DNA from: DASPKX01 sp035627835
GTDB taxonomy: Bacteria > Verrucomicrobiota > Verrucomicrobiia > Limisphaerales > SXQI01
Length of the DNA stretch: 53,230 bases
Direction of reading: 5' to 3'
Assembly (NCBI GenBank): GCA_035627835.1
Contig: DASPKX010000171.1
Span: forward strand, 1-53,230
This document shows, piece after piece, positions 35,188 to 43,611 of the stretch. The notes below the pieces were generated by a model. The model had not been told where the DNA came from and searched no databases. It worked only from the letters and a program-made list of their open reading frames with translations. Both the position numbers and the translations under genes were made by a program. Positions within the stretch are counted from its first letter, which is position 1; each line of letters opens with the position of its first letter.

Positions 35188-35802
35188 TTAGACGGTGGAA
35201 TTCGGCAAAGTCTCCCTTTTCAGGCGCACAGCGGCCAGTTGCTCAAGTTTATCGAGGCACTTGCTCAAGCGTGAGCCGACTGTTTTCGAGTTCAACTGCA
35301 ACGCGGCGGCTATCTCCTCGTATGACATATCCCCAAAATACCGCAGCTCGATAATTTCGCGGCAGGGATCACCCAGTTGTTCCAGGGCCGCGTAGAGCAT
35401 TCGCAGCTCCTCGCCCGCAAGGAGTTCCGCATCAGGCCCGCGTTCGCGGCTGGGCGGATCAATAATCGCCCCAGTGACGGGATTCTCCGCAAGGATCGTA
35501 AACGGGCGCTCCCCTCCCCCTCTTTTGGCCGCGTTCTGTTTGTCGCGGTAATCCCGCGTTTTGTTCGTCGCAATTCGGAAGAGCCAGGTTTGAATTCGGC
35601 TGCCGCCGCGAAAGCTCTCAATGTTCCGAATCGCCGCCAAAAAGACTTCCTGCGCTATTTCTTCGGCATCTTCGTGCGTCAAATCCGACGCGAGTTGAAA
35701 GACGAAGCGGGCAACCGCGCTGTAATGCTCTTTGAACAGCTCATCCCATGCAGCCTCGTCGCCCCGGCGGCAGCGCTCAATCAATTCGGCTTCGGAGGGC
35801 AT
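35188..35802 (-). CDS. ECF-type RNA polymerase sigma factor
   Basis: A 204-residue sigma-70 family factor with regions 2 and 4 only. Region 2 includes EEIAQEVFLAAIRNIESFRG and TWLFRIATNKTRDYRD. Region 4 includes REIIELRYFGDMSYEEIAAAL and SKTVGSRLSKCLDKL. The linker between them is longer than average (about 40 residues, basic, GGGERPF). It directs RNA polymerase to a small set of extracytoplasmic-response promoters. It is followed by a membrane anti-sigma-like gene after 12 bp. It is 50 bp downstream of the HI0933-type flavoprotein gene on the same strand. Confidence 0.9.
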   Translation of the reverse strand: MPSEAELIERCRRGDEAAWDELFKEHYSAVARFVFQLASDLTHEDAEEIAQEVFLAAIRNIESFRGGSRIQTWLFRIATNKTRDYRDKQNAAKRGGGERPFTILAENPVTGAIIDPPSRERGPDAELLAGEELRMLYAALEQLGDPCREIIELRYFGDMSYEEIAAALQLNSKTVGSRLSKCLDKLEQLAAVRLKRETLPNSTV

Positions 35803-35852
35803 GATGGAATTCGCGCATCACCCTACGAGGTGACGCTGGAAAAGCCAAGACC

Positions 35853-37088
35853 TCAGGGCTTCAACGAGGAGGCCATCGCGCGCCCGGCGATCCACCCGGT
35901 GGTCCAGGCGGACTGGAAGTTAAACCCGCCTGTGATCCCATCTATATCCAGGAGTTCCCCTGCGAAATAAACGCCCGGTGTGATTCGGCTCTCCATGGTT
36001 TTGAAATCCACTTCCTTTAATGAAACTCCCCCGCATGTAACGAACTCATCCTTGTTCAAGCTTTTGCCGCTCACCTGGAGTTCCGTTTTTTGGAGCGGTT
36101 CCGCAAGCAGACGCGTGTTTGCTTTGCCTAATTGCGCCCAGCGGGTTCGTGGGTCCAGGCCCGTCACTCCGATCAAGGCTTCCCAAAGACGGGCGGGCAG
36201 CGGGGCGAAACTCGTGTTCATCAACATTTTGGCGGCGTCTGTTTTAGCACGCTGCTCAAGCTGAGACTGCAGGTCGTGCGCTGAGAGCCTGGGCAACCAA
36301 TTCACGTGCAGCACAAAGCGATAATCGAAACGACTCAGTTCTCGCGCGCCCCACGCGGATAGGCGCAGAATCGCCGGCCCGCTAAGCCCCCAATGCGTGA
36401 CAAGCATCGGGCCGCGCTCGCGCAGCTTAGAACCTTGAACCGAAGCCTCTACCAAGGGCACGGACAGACCTGCCAGCGCACGAAGCCATGGCGCTTCGAT
36501 CTGAAAGGTGAAAAGCGACGGCACCGGGTCTTGCAGCGTGTGCCCGAGCGAAAGAGCCAAGGCGCCTTGCGCAGGTGTTCGGCATCCGCCGGTTGCGAGC
36601 AAAAGCCTGTCGCAAGGAAGCTGCTCTCCGTTGGTCAATCGAAGGCGAAATCCGGCGTCTGTTTTTTCCACGGCTTCGACGCCGCAATGTGCGCGCAGCT
36701 CTACCCCAACTTTTTGTGCTTCCCGCAGCAGGCAGTCGATGATGGTTTGGGAAGAGTCCGTTGTTGGAAACATGCGGCCATCAGGCTCAGTCTTAAGCTT
36801 CACGCCACGCTCCTCAAACCAGCGCACCGTGTCTGCTGCCTGAAATTGATGAAACGGGCTGATCAGTTCCTTTTCCCCGCGCGGGTAACGCTTGGTAAGC
36901 TCACGTGGATCGAAGCAAGAATGCGTGACATTGCAGCGGCCCCCGCCGGAAATGCGGACCTTCTGCAAAAACTGCGGCCCTTTCTCGAGAATCACGACGT
37001 GCGTGTCTGGTGAATGCGCGGCCAAGGTGATGGCCCCAAAAAACCCCGCCGCCCCCCCGCCCACAACCGCTGCTTTGTGCCGCTTCAT
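35853..37088 (-). CDS. HI0933/YhiN-family FAD-dependent flavoprotein
   Basis: A 411-residue flavoprotein. The dinucleotide-binding motif is VVGGGAAGFFG near the N-terminus, followed by the family signature RISGGGRCNVTHS (about 46-58). The C-terminal FAD contact is GGFNFQSAWTTGWIAG. The family is widespread (YhiN of E. coli) and its substrate remains uncertain; an NAD(P)H oxidoreductase role is usually proposed. ATG at 37088 is chosen over an upstream TTG in frame. Its 5' end is only 25 bp from the left inverted repeat of the GxxExxY cassette, so the cassette sits in its promoter region. Confidence 0.86.
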   Translation of the reverse strand: MKRHKAAVVGGGAAGFFGAITLAAHSPDTHVVILEKGPQFLQKVRISGGGRCNVTHSCFDPRELTKRYPRGEKELISPFHQFQAADTVRWFEERGVKLKTEPDGRMFPTTDSSQTIIDCLLREAQKVGVELRAHCGVEAVEKTDAGFRLRLTNGEQLPCDRLLLATGGCRTPAQGALALSLGHTLQDPVPSLFTFQIEAPWLRALAGLSVPLVEASVQGSKLRERGPMLVTHWGLSGPAILRLSAWGARELSRFDYRFVLHVNWLPRLSAHDLQSQLEQRAKTDAAKMLMNTSFAPLPARLWEALIGVTGLDPRTRWAQLGKANTRLLAEPLQKTELQVSGKSLNKDEFVTCGGVSLKEVDFKTMESRITPGVYFAGELLDIDGITGGFNFQSAWTTGWIAGRAMASSLKP

Positions 37089-37112
37089 GGGCTGCAAATA
37101 GAAGAGGAGGAA

Positions 37113-37140
37113 ATCCGCAGATTGCGCAGATTACGCAGAT
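37113..37140 (+). repeat. Left terminal inverted repeat of the GxxExxY cassette
   Basis: The repeat starts ATCCGCAGATT and consists of nearly identical 9-mers (CGCAGATTG, CGCAGATTA, then CGCAGAT). It is therefore both an arm of the perfect 28-bp inverted pair and a short tandem array with 9-bp period. Confidence 0.9.
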
Positions 37141-37598
37141 TAAAACCGGGGATTCGCATCTAACTCTTCGAACACGCGGCGTGACGAAACGAAGCGGCGG
37201 TATTCGAGGTTGGCTGCTCCGAAATTGAGCAGCAACGCTTTGTTCAGTTGCGCAGCTTTAAGCTGATTTAGCACCTGCGCCTCGTCCGCGTTCGTGAGTT
37301 GCGCTATTGCTTTTAGCTCAACGATGACTGTTTTTTCACAAACGAAGTCTGCCCGGTACGTTGAGGCGAGCGTTACCGCTTTGTAGTTGATTTGCAGCGT
37401 CACTTCACGTTCAAAACGGATTTTCCGAAGCGACAATTCATGAGCTAAGGCTTCCTGATAAACAGCTTCAAGAAACCCGCAGCCGAGCGTGCGATGAACT
37501 TCCATCGCACAGCCAATGATTGCGTATGTGAGTGGATCCCCTTTCGTGCTCCCGACAGGGTTGGGAGTTCGCTGTTGCCGCTGCAAAGGGTATTCCAT
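37140..37598 (-). CDS. GxxExxY-family protein
   Basis: A 152-residue protein with the family motif GFLEAVYQEALAHEL (GxxExxY form) preceded by TYAIIGCAMEVHRTLG. It continues with ADFVCEKTVIVELKAI and VLNQLKAAQLNKALLLNFG, which resembles a small PD-(D/E)xK-type nuclease core: D in ADF, then E-L-K in IVELKA. A nuclease-like fold is my inference; the family has no established function. The N-terminal 20 residues (RQQRTPNPVGSTKGDP) are an atypical extension. The gene lies entirely within the 28-bp inverted repeats and probably travels with them. Confidence 0.82.
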   Translation of the reverse strand: MEYPLQRQQRTPNPVGSTKGDPLTYAIIGCAMEVHRTLGCGFLEAVYQEALAHELSLRKIRFEREVTLQINYKAVTLASTYRADFVCEKTVIVELKAIAQLTNADEAQVLNQLKAAQLNKALLLNFGAANLEYRRFVSSRRVFEELDANPRF

Positions 37599-37610
37599 GC
37601 CTCGTTCCTC

Positions 37611-37638
37611 ATCTGCGTAATCTGCGCAATCTGCGGAT
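37611..37638 (-). repeat. Right terminal inverted repeat of the GxxExxY cassette
   Basis: Reverse complement of the left repeat with no mismatch over 28 bp; on the plus strand it starts ATCTGCGTAATCTGC. The manC stop lies 16 bp beyond it, so the cassette separates the flavoprotein gene from manC. Confidence 0.9.
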
Positions 37639-37653
37639 CTCCTCTCCTCTTTC

Positions 37654-38817
37654 TCAGGTAAGTTTCTTCAGCTTCGGATTCTCGATTAACTTCCGCACGA
37701 GATCCTTTATCTTCTGCGCCTCGCTCTTCTGCGCAACAAGCATCGCATCATCCGTCTGAACGATGATTGCATCCTTGATCCCGACCACCGCGATCGGGGT
37801 GCGGTTGCGTGTGCGCGCGTCGTAAATCACATTGCGCGCCGCATCCACATGGATGAACTCACCGACCGCTGCGTTGCCTTCGGGGTCTTGTTTGACATGG
37901 CGCGCCAGGGCGGTCCAGGAGCCGAGGTCGTCCCAGTCAAAGTCACCAGCAGCAACGACGACATTTTGCGCGTGCTCAAGGAGCGCGTAATCAATGGAGA
38001 TTTTTTTAATCGCCGGGTACTCCTTTGCTAAAACGCGCGCCAGCTTGGGCGTGTTGGCCACCTCAAACCAGCGGCGGCAGGCTTCAGCCATTTCTGGCTG
38101 ATGCTTTTGCAGCCCCTCCGTGACCGTGACGAACGACCAAATGAACATGCCAGCGTTCCAGCGGTAATTTCCGCTGTTCACATATTCCACCGCTTTCTCA
38201 TGGTTCGGCTTCTCAACGAACCGCTCCACTTTGTAGAAAGGGGTTTTGGCAGCCTTAGCTCCAGCAGGCGCGGGCAAATCAGAACCAACCTGGATATAGC
38301 CGTAACCAGTGGCCGGCTCAGAGGGCTTGATGCCAATTGTCACGATCACCCGGCCGCGCTCTGCCAAATCGAAGCAATCGGAGAGCACACGCTGGAACTT
38401 TTTCTCTTCAGGAATGACGTGATCAGCCGGAAGCACCGCCATCACACCTGTAGTCGATCGTGCGCCGACGATAGCTGCGCCAAGCGCAACGGCGGCGCAG
38501 GTGTCTCGCCCGATCGGCTCGGCAATGATGTTCCCCTTCGGGAGCTTGGGAATCTGCTTCGCGACCTGCGGGGCCTGGACACTGTTCGTGATGATGAGGA
38601 TATTTTCGATAGGGACCACGGGCAGAACGCGATCCACCGCTTGCTGGAGAAAACTGCGCCCGCCAATCAGCGTGATGAGCTGCTTCGGCGTTTTCTCCCG
38701 GCTGACAGGCCAAAAGCGTTCCCCTCGCCCGCCAGCCATAATGATGACGTAGCGGTCACTGTTCGATTTGCGAGGTTTGGCGGAAATGGGGCGTTTGGCG
38801 GGTATGCTTTTTTTCAT
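37654..38817 (-). CDS. manC: Mannose-1-phosphate guanylyltransferase
   Basis: A 387-residue nucleotidyltransferase that makes GDP-mannose from mannose 1-phosphate and GTP. It has the GTP-binding signature MAGGRGERFWPVSRE (about 28-42) with PKQLITL, LPADHVI, the FVEKP motif (sugar-phosphate contact) and NAGMFIWS. The C-terminal part is short, so there is no fused mannose-6-phosphate isomerase domain. The first 20 residues are a basic extension (KKSIPAKRPISAKPRKS). It is followed on the minus strand by the GxxExxY cassette and preceded by trpA with 14 bp between. GDP-mannose would feed glycan or exopolysaccharide synthesis. Confidence 0.9.
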   Translation of the reverse strand: MKKSIPAKRPISAKPRKSNSDRYVIIMAGGRGERFWPVSREKTPKQLITLIGGRSFLQQAVDRVLPVVPIENILIITNSVQAPQVAKQIPKLPKGNIIAEPIGRDTCAAVALGAAIVGARSTTGVMAVLPADHVIPEEKKFQRVLSDCFDLAERGRVIVTIGIKPSEPATGYGYIQVGSDLPAPAGAKAAKTPFYKVERFVEKPNHEKAVEYVNSGNYRWNAGMFIWSFVTVTEGLQKHQPEMAEACRRWFEVANTPKLARVLAKEYPAIKKISIDYALLEHAQNVVVAAGDFDWDDLGSWTALARHVKQDPEGNAAVGEFIHVDAARNVIYDARTRNRTPIAVVGIKDAIIVQTDDAMLVAQKSEAQKIKDLVRKLIENPKLKKLT

Positions 38818-38831
38818 TTGGGCATTGGCTG

Positions 38832-39644
38832 TTAAGCCCGGGCTTTCACACTCTTCACAGCTTCGATCATAGGCCGGACAAAGTCGCTCACTCGGCTGGT
38901 CAAATTCGGTTCCTTACCATGCGCGGCGATTTGGTTAACGATTGCGCTTCCAACCACAATGGCCTCAGCGCTTTCAGCAACAAGCCTGGCCTGCTCGGGA
39001 TTGGAAATGCCAAACCCCACCGCGATTGGCAATTGGGTGTGCGCCCTGATTTTAGCCGTCATCGTTGCGATGTTGTCCGCCACCTTGGCCTGCATGCCGG
39101 TGACCCCTTCGCGTGAGACGTAGTAGATGAAGCCTGTGGCCCGGCGCGCAATCAATCCCATGCGCTCCTCCGGCGTCGTGGGGGCGATGAGGTAAACAAC
39201 GGACAACCCAGCCTTCTTCATGAGGCTCTCGTAATTGCCCGATTCCTCAGGAGGCAGATCCAGCGTGAGCAACCCATCGACACCCGTAGCCGCCGCGTCG
39301 TTAATGAACTTCTCCAGTCCGCAGCGGTGCAGCAGATTGAAATAGATATAGAGAACGATTGGGATCTGCGCGCGTTGCCTGACGCGACGAATCGTCTCGA
39401 GGATTTTCGGCGGAGTCGCGCCGCTTTCCAGCCCTCTTTGCGCCGCTAATTGGTTTACAATGCCATCAGCAAGCGGATCGCTAAACGGCACGCCGATCTC
39501 AAGAACGTCCACGCCGAGCTTATCAAAGGCCACGGCGAGTTCCTCTGTGGCTTCCAGGTTCGGGTCACCGCCGCCAATATAAACAACGAAACCTTTGCGT
39601 CCGCTCTGGCGGAGGTCTGCAAAGCGTTTCTCAATCCGGTTCAT
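38832..39644 (-). CDS. trpA: Tryptophan synthase alpha chain
   Basis: A 270-residue TIM-barrel protein that cleaves indole-3-glycerol phosphate and channels indole to TrpB. Catalytic Glu49 (VLEIGVPFSDP) and Asp60 (DPLADG) are at the standard positions. The phosphate-binding loops are present (VGFGISNPEQ, IVVGSAIV). FFVYIGGGDPN replaces the more usual FxTAGDP start. There is no trpB next to it; the neighbours are manC and a secreted protein of unknown function, so the trp genes are scattered. Confidence 0.93.
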   Translation of the reverse strand: MNRIEKRFADLRQSGRKGFVVYIGGGDPNLEATEELAVAFDKLGVDVLEIGVPFSDPLADGIVNQLAAQRGLESGATPPKILETIRRVRQRAQIPIVLYIYFNLLHRCGLEKFINDAAATGVDGLLTLDLPPEESGNYESLMKKAGLSVVYLIAPTTPEERMGLIARRATGFIYYVSREGVTGMQAKVADNIATMTAKIRAHTQLPIAVGFGISNPEQARLVAESAEAIVVGSAIVNQIAAHGKEPNLTSRVSDFVRPMIEAVKSVKARA

Positions 39645-39716
39645 CTGCCCCGAGAATGTCAGGGCGCCCCTTGAAGCTCAAGAGAAGTGAGCGATTCGCA
39701 ACCAGTTGCTGCGTGG

Positions 39717-40430
39717 TTATGGAGCAGCATGCGGAATCTCGCGAAACTCCACGCCCTCATCTTCCACAATGCATTCCGCCTTCATTGTCAGGCTGAGAAC
39801 TTTGAGCAATTCCCATGAGCTAAGATCGTGCGCGCGGAAATAACACCGATAGAAATGAAAGGACTTGGGATCGCCAGCAGGTGGGGAAACTTTGACCTCG
39901 GTCGCCTGGAGCGCCTCGCCATGGAAGCGCTCCCACGGCTGGTCCAGAAGCAAAAGGTCTTTTGGCGCAGCCTTGGCTTTAAGCTTCTCGACTGCCCCCG
40001 CGCTGCGAACCTGCATCCGCGCCAGCAGAGGTTCCTCGGGCATGTGAATGAACAGGAACCCAGCCTCAAAGGTCGCTTGCAGGGAGGTGCGATTCGTTAG
40101 CTCCGTGATCGCGCCAAGAACATGCCTGCTCACCCGCGGCAACTCGAAAGCCGTTCCCTGGTGAAAATAGATGTAATCCGTTGCCCCGGGCAGGAAGATC
40201 AATCCTCGGAGCTGTTCGCCGCCCTTAAACGCCCGCAGTAGCGCAGTTGGCCCTTTGAACTTTTGGAACTCAAACTTTCCTTCCTTGAACGGCAACTTCT
40301 TCAAGGCTTCCTCCCATTCTTCAGCCGCGGAAGCTGCGATTACATTCCCCAACAACGCCAGGCCTGCGACCAGGACACGAAAAAAGAAGGCCGCAGTTTC
40401 CTGCGGCCGCGCTGGGAGAAAAACTAACAC
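39717..40430 (-). CDS. Secreted protein of unknown function
   Basis: About 237 residues with a signal-like N-terminus (FFFRVLVAGLALLGNVIAASAAEE) followed by a soluble domain (WEEALKKLPFKEGKFEFQKFKG; later ELTNRTSLQATFEAGFLFIH and FHFYRCYFRAHDLSSWELLKVL). No family is recognised. The best start is GTG at 40430, 4 bp after the DUF4340 stop; the only other in-frame choices (TTG, CTG) would remove or weaken the signal peptide. With this start, codons 8-17 (RPQETAAFFF) are encoded by the GC-rich hairpin and T run of an intrinsic terminator, which is unusual. The open frame upstream of 40430 overlaps DUF4340 and is discarded. Confidence 0.6.
   Translation of the reverse strand: MLVFLPARPQETAAFFFRVLVAGLALLGNVIAASAAEEWEEALKKLPFKEGKFEFQKFKGPTALLRAFKGGEQLRGLIFLPGATDYIYFHQGTAFELPRVSRHVLGAITELTNRTSLQATFEAGFLFIHMPEEPLLARMQVRSAGAVEKLKAKAAPKDLLLLDQPWERFHGEALQATEVKVSPPAGDPKSFHFYRCYFRAHDLSSWELLKVLSLTMKAECIVEDEGVEFREIPHAAP
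40380..40408 (-). terminator. Strong intrinsic terminator after the GldAFG-DUF4340 operon
   Basis: GGCCGCAG (40389-40396) and CTGCGGCC (40401-40408) form a perfect 8-bp GC stem with a 4-nt loop. On the minus strand it is followed by TTCTTTTTT. It lies 27 bp after the DUF4340 stop, where the ABC operon should end, yet inside the apparent N-terminal coding region of the next gene. Confidence 0.85.
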
Positions 40431-40434
40431 AGCG

Positions 40435-41682
40435 TTATTTGACGTCTGACTTGGGCGCCTCTGCCGGGGCTCCTGGAGTGGGAGGCGGGAAAGGAGATGG
40501 AACCGGATCCAGGGTCGGTGGCGCATTCGTGGCGCCTGGAGCTGGAGTCTCCGGCTTCTTTTCCTGCAGCAGGTCCTGGCGGCTCTTTTGGAGCGGCTCG
40601 ACGGTCCATTTCGCCACAAGATAGACATGTTTCGAGAGCGCTTTCTCGGTCTTCAGCTTTTCCTCAAGCTTCGCGATTTTATCTTTGTGCTCCTTGTCGA
40701 GCTTCTCTTTATCCTCGGGCTTCTCATCAGCCGCAGCCTTGCGTTCTGCATCGATCTTGGCGGCCACATCCATTGCGAAGTAATAGTCTTCCCCCGCTGT
40801 GGGCTTCCCGACCTTGATGGTGTAAGTGAAGTTGTCGAACGTCTCGATGGTGGCGAGGAACGGCTTATCAAGGCCGGTCACTTCTGGAGCTATGTTCGTG
40901 GCGACGTCGTTGAAGCTGGGGGAGGAAAGCACCCAACCTAACCCGCTTGCTTTGCCGGTGTCAATCTGCTCCCCTTCCTTCGCATCCGCCAGCTTGAACT
41001 CGCCAGACTCGCTCTCGCGGGTGACCTTCCAGGAATTCGTCTCGGTCGTCACAGCGACCGATCGCACCTTCTCCACCTTGAAGAAGTCTTTGTTCAACCA
41101 CTGCGCGGGCTGTGCTTCGACGCTGCTGAAGGTTTCAGAAACGAGGAACACCTTAGGCTCCGTGTCGCTCACCATCACGTAGCGCCCGACCGGCATTTCA
41201 CCGCCGCCGAATGGTGACGCATTTTGCGATTCGCGCACATGCTTCTTGCCAAGGGTGAGCGCGCTCAGGTTCTTGCCGGAGCCATCCTTGAATTCTACGA
41301 GCGTCGCGGTGTTGCTGCCGCCTTTCTCGGGAGGATTGAAGTGCAAACGCCCAAGCTGTGACGGCCCAACGGTGATGCGCTCAGCGGGTTTCAGTTCCCA
41401 AACTTTGCGTAAGAACTCGCTGACTTCCGCAAAGTTGGCCGGATAATTATTCCGCTCGCGGACCACCCACTGGTCCTCCACCTTCGCGATGTTCACCTCG
41501 TTGGTGACTTCCTTGATCCGAACGTGCGTGACGTCGTTCAGTGGAAACTTCGGCAGAACCCGGTCACCCTTCGTTGCATCCGTTGCCTGATAAGAGGCCT
41601 TCTCCTTCCGGAGCACGGAAAAGGCGACAGCTCCAACAACGATCCCAAGAACAAGAACAATGGTTAATTGTTTTCGGTTCAT
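40435..41682 (-). CDS. DUF4340 domain membrane protein
   Basis: A 415-residue protein with one N-terminal membrane helix (LTIVLVLGIVVGAVAFSVL) and a long extracytoplasmic part of DUF4340 type. Repeating elements include LNDVTHVRIKEVTNEVNIAKVEDQWVV and WKVTRESESGEFKLAD. A charged coiled stretch (EKPEDKEKLDKEHKDKIAKLEEKLKTEK) precedes a Pro-rich tail. DUF4340 proteins accompany GldG-type ABC components and are of unknown function. Its ATG overlaps the GldG-like stop by 4 nt, so it is the last gene of a coupled operon. Confidence 0.82.
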   Translation of the reverse strand: MNRKQLTIVLVLGIVVGAVAFSVLRKEKASYQATDATKGDRVLPKFPLNDVTHVRIKEVTNEVNIAKVEDQWVVRERNNYPANFAEVSEFLRKVWELKPAERITVGPSQLGRLHFNPPEKGGSNTATLVEFKDGSGKNLSALTLGKKHVRESQNASPFGGGEMPVGRYVMVSDTEPKVFLVSETFSSVEAQPAQWLNKDFFKVEKVRSVAVTTETNSWKVTRESESGEFKLADAKEGEQIDTGKASGLGWVLSSPSFNDVATNIAPEVTGLDKPFLATIETFDNFTYTIKVGKPTAGEDYYFAMDVAAKIDAERKAAADEKPEDKEKLDKEHKDKIAKLEEKLKTEKALSKHVYLVAKWTVEPLQKSRQDLLQEKKPETPAPGATNAPPTLDPVPSPFPPPTPGAPAEAPKSDVK

Positions 41683-43598
41683 TTCGCAGCGGTCCTTTTG
41701 CGTTTAAAGATAGCAAGCGTCAGCCCTGAAATCGCCACCAGAGCGGGCATTCCAGCGATGTTCATCCATTTGATGCGATTCTCCAGGGAGTCGATATCGC
41801 GCCGCAGGTTCTTGCGCACCTCGCGCAACTCCTTCTGCGACTCGACCTGCTTCTGCTTAAATTTCTCGATCTCAGCCTGCTGCTCTGGCGAAAGAATAAA
41901 GCGTTGGCCGCCCTCCTTGTTTTGCTGCAGCTGGTTCAAGCGATTCTGGGTGTCCGCCAGGCTTTGCTCCAGTTCGCGGATTTTCCCACGGAAACGCTCC
42001 TGCGCGTCCGCTTCCATCTTGCGAACAACCGTAAACGGCCGCGTCATGGTGGCGCGACCCCGGATAGAGATCAGGTTCACGTCACCGCCGAGTTGCTCCA
42101 CGGCGCTTTGCACAAAGGCCAGGTTGCCGTTGCGCGGAATTGCGATGCGCTGGTTGAAGATCTGCTGCACCTGCGCCGCGAATTGATCAAAGAGCATGTC
42201 CGAATCGCCGACCAGAACGACAGCGCCATCCTTCGCCGATTCCTTGAGTGGAGGCGCTGAGGCTGGGGATTCTTCTTTCTTGGCGTCATCGTTTGGAAGC
42301 GCCGCGCCTGCGGGTGCGCCGTCTGGAAACGCGGTTTTGAATTTGCCCGTCAGGCGAACGGCCAATGCATGCTGCTTGTTGGCGGAGGCAAAGTCCTTGG
42401 AGACCTGCTCGCCTGAGAATTCCGCCATCATCTTCTCAATCGGTTGTGATTGGGCGCTGCTGTGCAGGAGCACTGTTTGGGTCAGGCCTTGGGCCGGACT
42501 CCCAGCGAAGAAACCGCTGAAGGGAACGAGCAAACTATCGATTTGCGCTGTGAGCACATCATTGGTGTTCACACCTTCGGCTGTCACGGAAAGCACGGCT
42601 GGAGCTTGCTCAGTTTGGCTTGGGCCTCGGGCGATTTGGGTCGCGAACACCATGTCCGCCACAACCTTGCTCGCGTCGAATTCAATACCCCACGCCTTCG
42701 TGAGCTTGTCCAGGTTGGAGCCGCCTTGCGCCGCCGCTTGCAATGGGTTCATCCCTGGCGCATTCCGATTGTCGATTACCGAGAGCGGATCGATGAAGGC
42801 TAGGAGCTTGCCTCCGCGCAGCACGAATTGGTCAATGGCGAACAGCGTCTTGTCGGTGATCCCTTTCGGATGCACGACAACGAGAACATCGATATCTTCC
42901 TCGATCTTGTCCGCAGTCATCTGCAGCTCTTTCACCTCGAAGTCTCGCTTCAGCTCATTGATGAACAACCAAGGCTCCTGGCGTTGCCCGCCCCCCTGCA
43001 TCATCATCATTGGGTTCATCTGCTGCCCAAACACCGGCAGCGCGCTCATCACCCCGACCGTGGGCTTTTCAGCGCGGGTGACATTCGCAATCGCGCGGGT
43101 CAGATCGTATTCCAGCAACCGCTCGCGGCGTGGGTCCAGGAATGGCAGCGTTTCTGTCGCATCGAGCATTTTGACACTCAGGCCGAGGTAAAGCTTGTCA
43201 CCGCCAATGCCGCCAATAGCTTGCCCTTCCACCCCGTCGAGTGTGGCCAATTCTTCTGCATCCGAGTCGGGCTCTGGGCTGTAACGCTTCACCTCGATCT
43301 TCCCGTTCGAAGCTTTCGCATATTCGTTAAGCAAATCCTCGACGCGCCGAGCATACGTCTGCACCGGCCCAAGTTCCGCGGGCAGATCGCGCGTGACGAA
43401 GAAGTTAATCCGCACGGGGGTGTCCAGTTTGGAAAGGATCGCCCTGGTGCCATCAGACAGCGTGAAGGCCTTGTCAGCCGTCAAATCCACCCGCACCGGG
43501 CGGGCTGCCGTGACAATATAAAGGCCGACCAATAGCGCGAGCATCGCCAGGATGCCCACGGTCGAGAACAGGTAGGCTTGAACGTTCTTTTGGTTCAT
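41679..43598 (-). CDS. GldG-family (ABC-type uncharacterised) auxiliary protein
   Basis: A 639-residue protein with a membrane helix at the N-terminus (FSTVGILAMLALLVGLYIV) and another at the C-terminus (MNIAGMPALVAISGLTLAIF followed by KRKRTAAK). The large extracytoplasmic region contains the GldG-type DLTADKAFTLSDGTRAILSKL and DVLVVVHPKGITDKTLFAIDQFVLRGG, then LAFIDPL. A coiled coil (about 545-610) precedes the last helix. In Flavobacterium, GldG works with GldA and GldF and was first linked to gliding, but homologues are far more widespread. ATG at 43598 is chosen; the frame upstream has no coding character. It overlaps DUF4340 by 4 nt. Confidence 0.84.
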   Translation of the reverse strand: MNQKNVQAYLFSTVGILAMLALLVGLYIVTAARPVRVDLTADKAFTLSDGTRAILSKLDTPVRINFFVTRDLPAELGPVQTYARRVEDLLNEYAKASNGKIEVKRYSPEPDSDAEELATLDGVEGQAIGGIGGDKLYLGLSVKMLDATETLPFLDPRRERLLEYDLTRAIANVTRAEKPTVGVMSALPVFGQQMNPMMMMQGGGQRQEPWLFINELKRDFEVKELQMTADKIEEDIDVLVVVHPKGITDKTLFAIDQFVLRGGKLLAFIDPLSVIDNRNAPGMNPLQAAAQGGSNLDKLTKAWGIEFDASKVVADMVFATQIARGPSQTEQAPAVLSVTAEGVNTNDVLTAQIDSLLVPFSGFFAGSPAQGLTQTVLLHSSAQSQPIEKMMAEFSGEQVSKDFASANKQHALAVRLTGKFKTAFPDGAPAGAALPNDDAKKEESPASAPPLKESAKDGAVVLVGDSDMLFDQFAAQVQQIFNQRIAIPRNGNLAFVQSAVEQLGGDVNLISIRGRATMTRPFTVVRKMEADAQERFRGKIRELEQSLADTQNRLNQLQQNKEGGQRFILSPEQQAEIEKFKQKQVESQKELREVRKNLRRDIDSLENRIKWMNIAGMPALVAISGLTLAIFKRKRTAAK

Positions 43599-43611
43599 AC
43601 GCTTCAGGAAA

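Larger units (their letters stand above)
37113..37638. mobile_element. 526-bp GxxExxY cassette bounded by perfect 28-bp inverted repeats
   Basis: The two ends (37113-37140 and 37611-37638) are exact reverse complements over 28 bp. They enclose a single gene for a GxxExxY protein, whose stop codon begins in the last base of the left repeat and whose start is 12 bp inside the right repeat. Outside the repeats both flanks are purine-rich towards the ends (GAGGAGG left; its complement-like CTCCTC right), so the symmetry continues imperfectly. There is no transposase and I see no clear target-site duplication. The architecture suggests a non-autonomous mobile or repetitive element. Confidence 0.65.

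Noticed and set aside
37113..37638. The GxxExxY cassette as a conventional insertion sequence
   Set aside because: There is no transposase-like motif and no target-site duplication that I can see; kept only as a repeat-bounded cassette.
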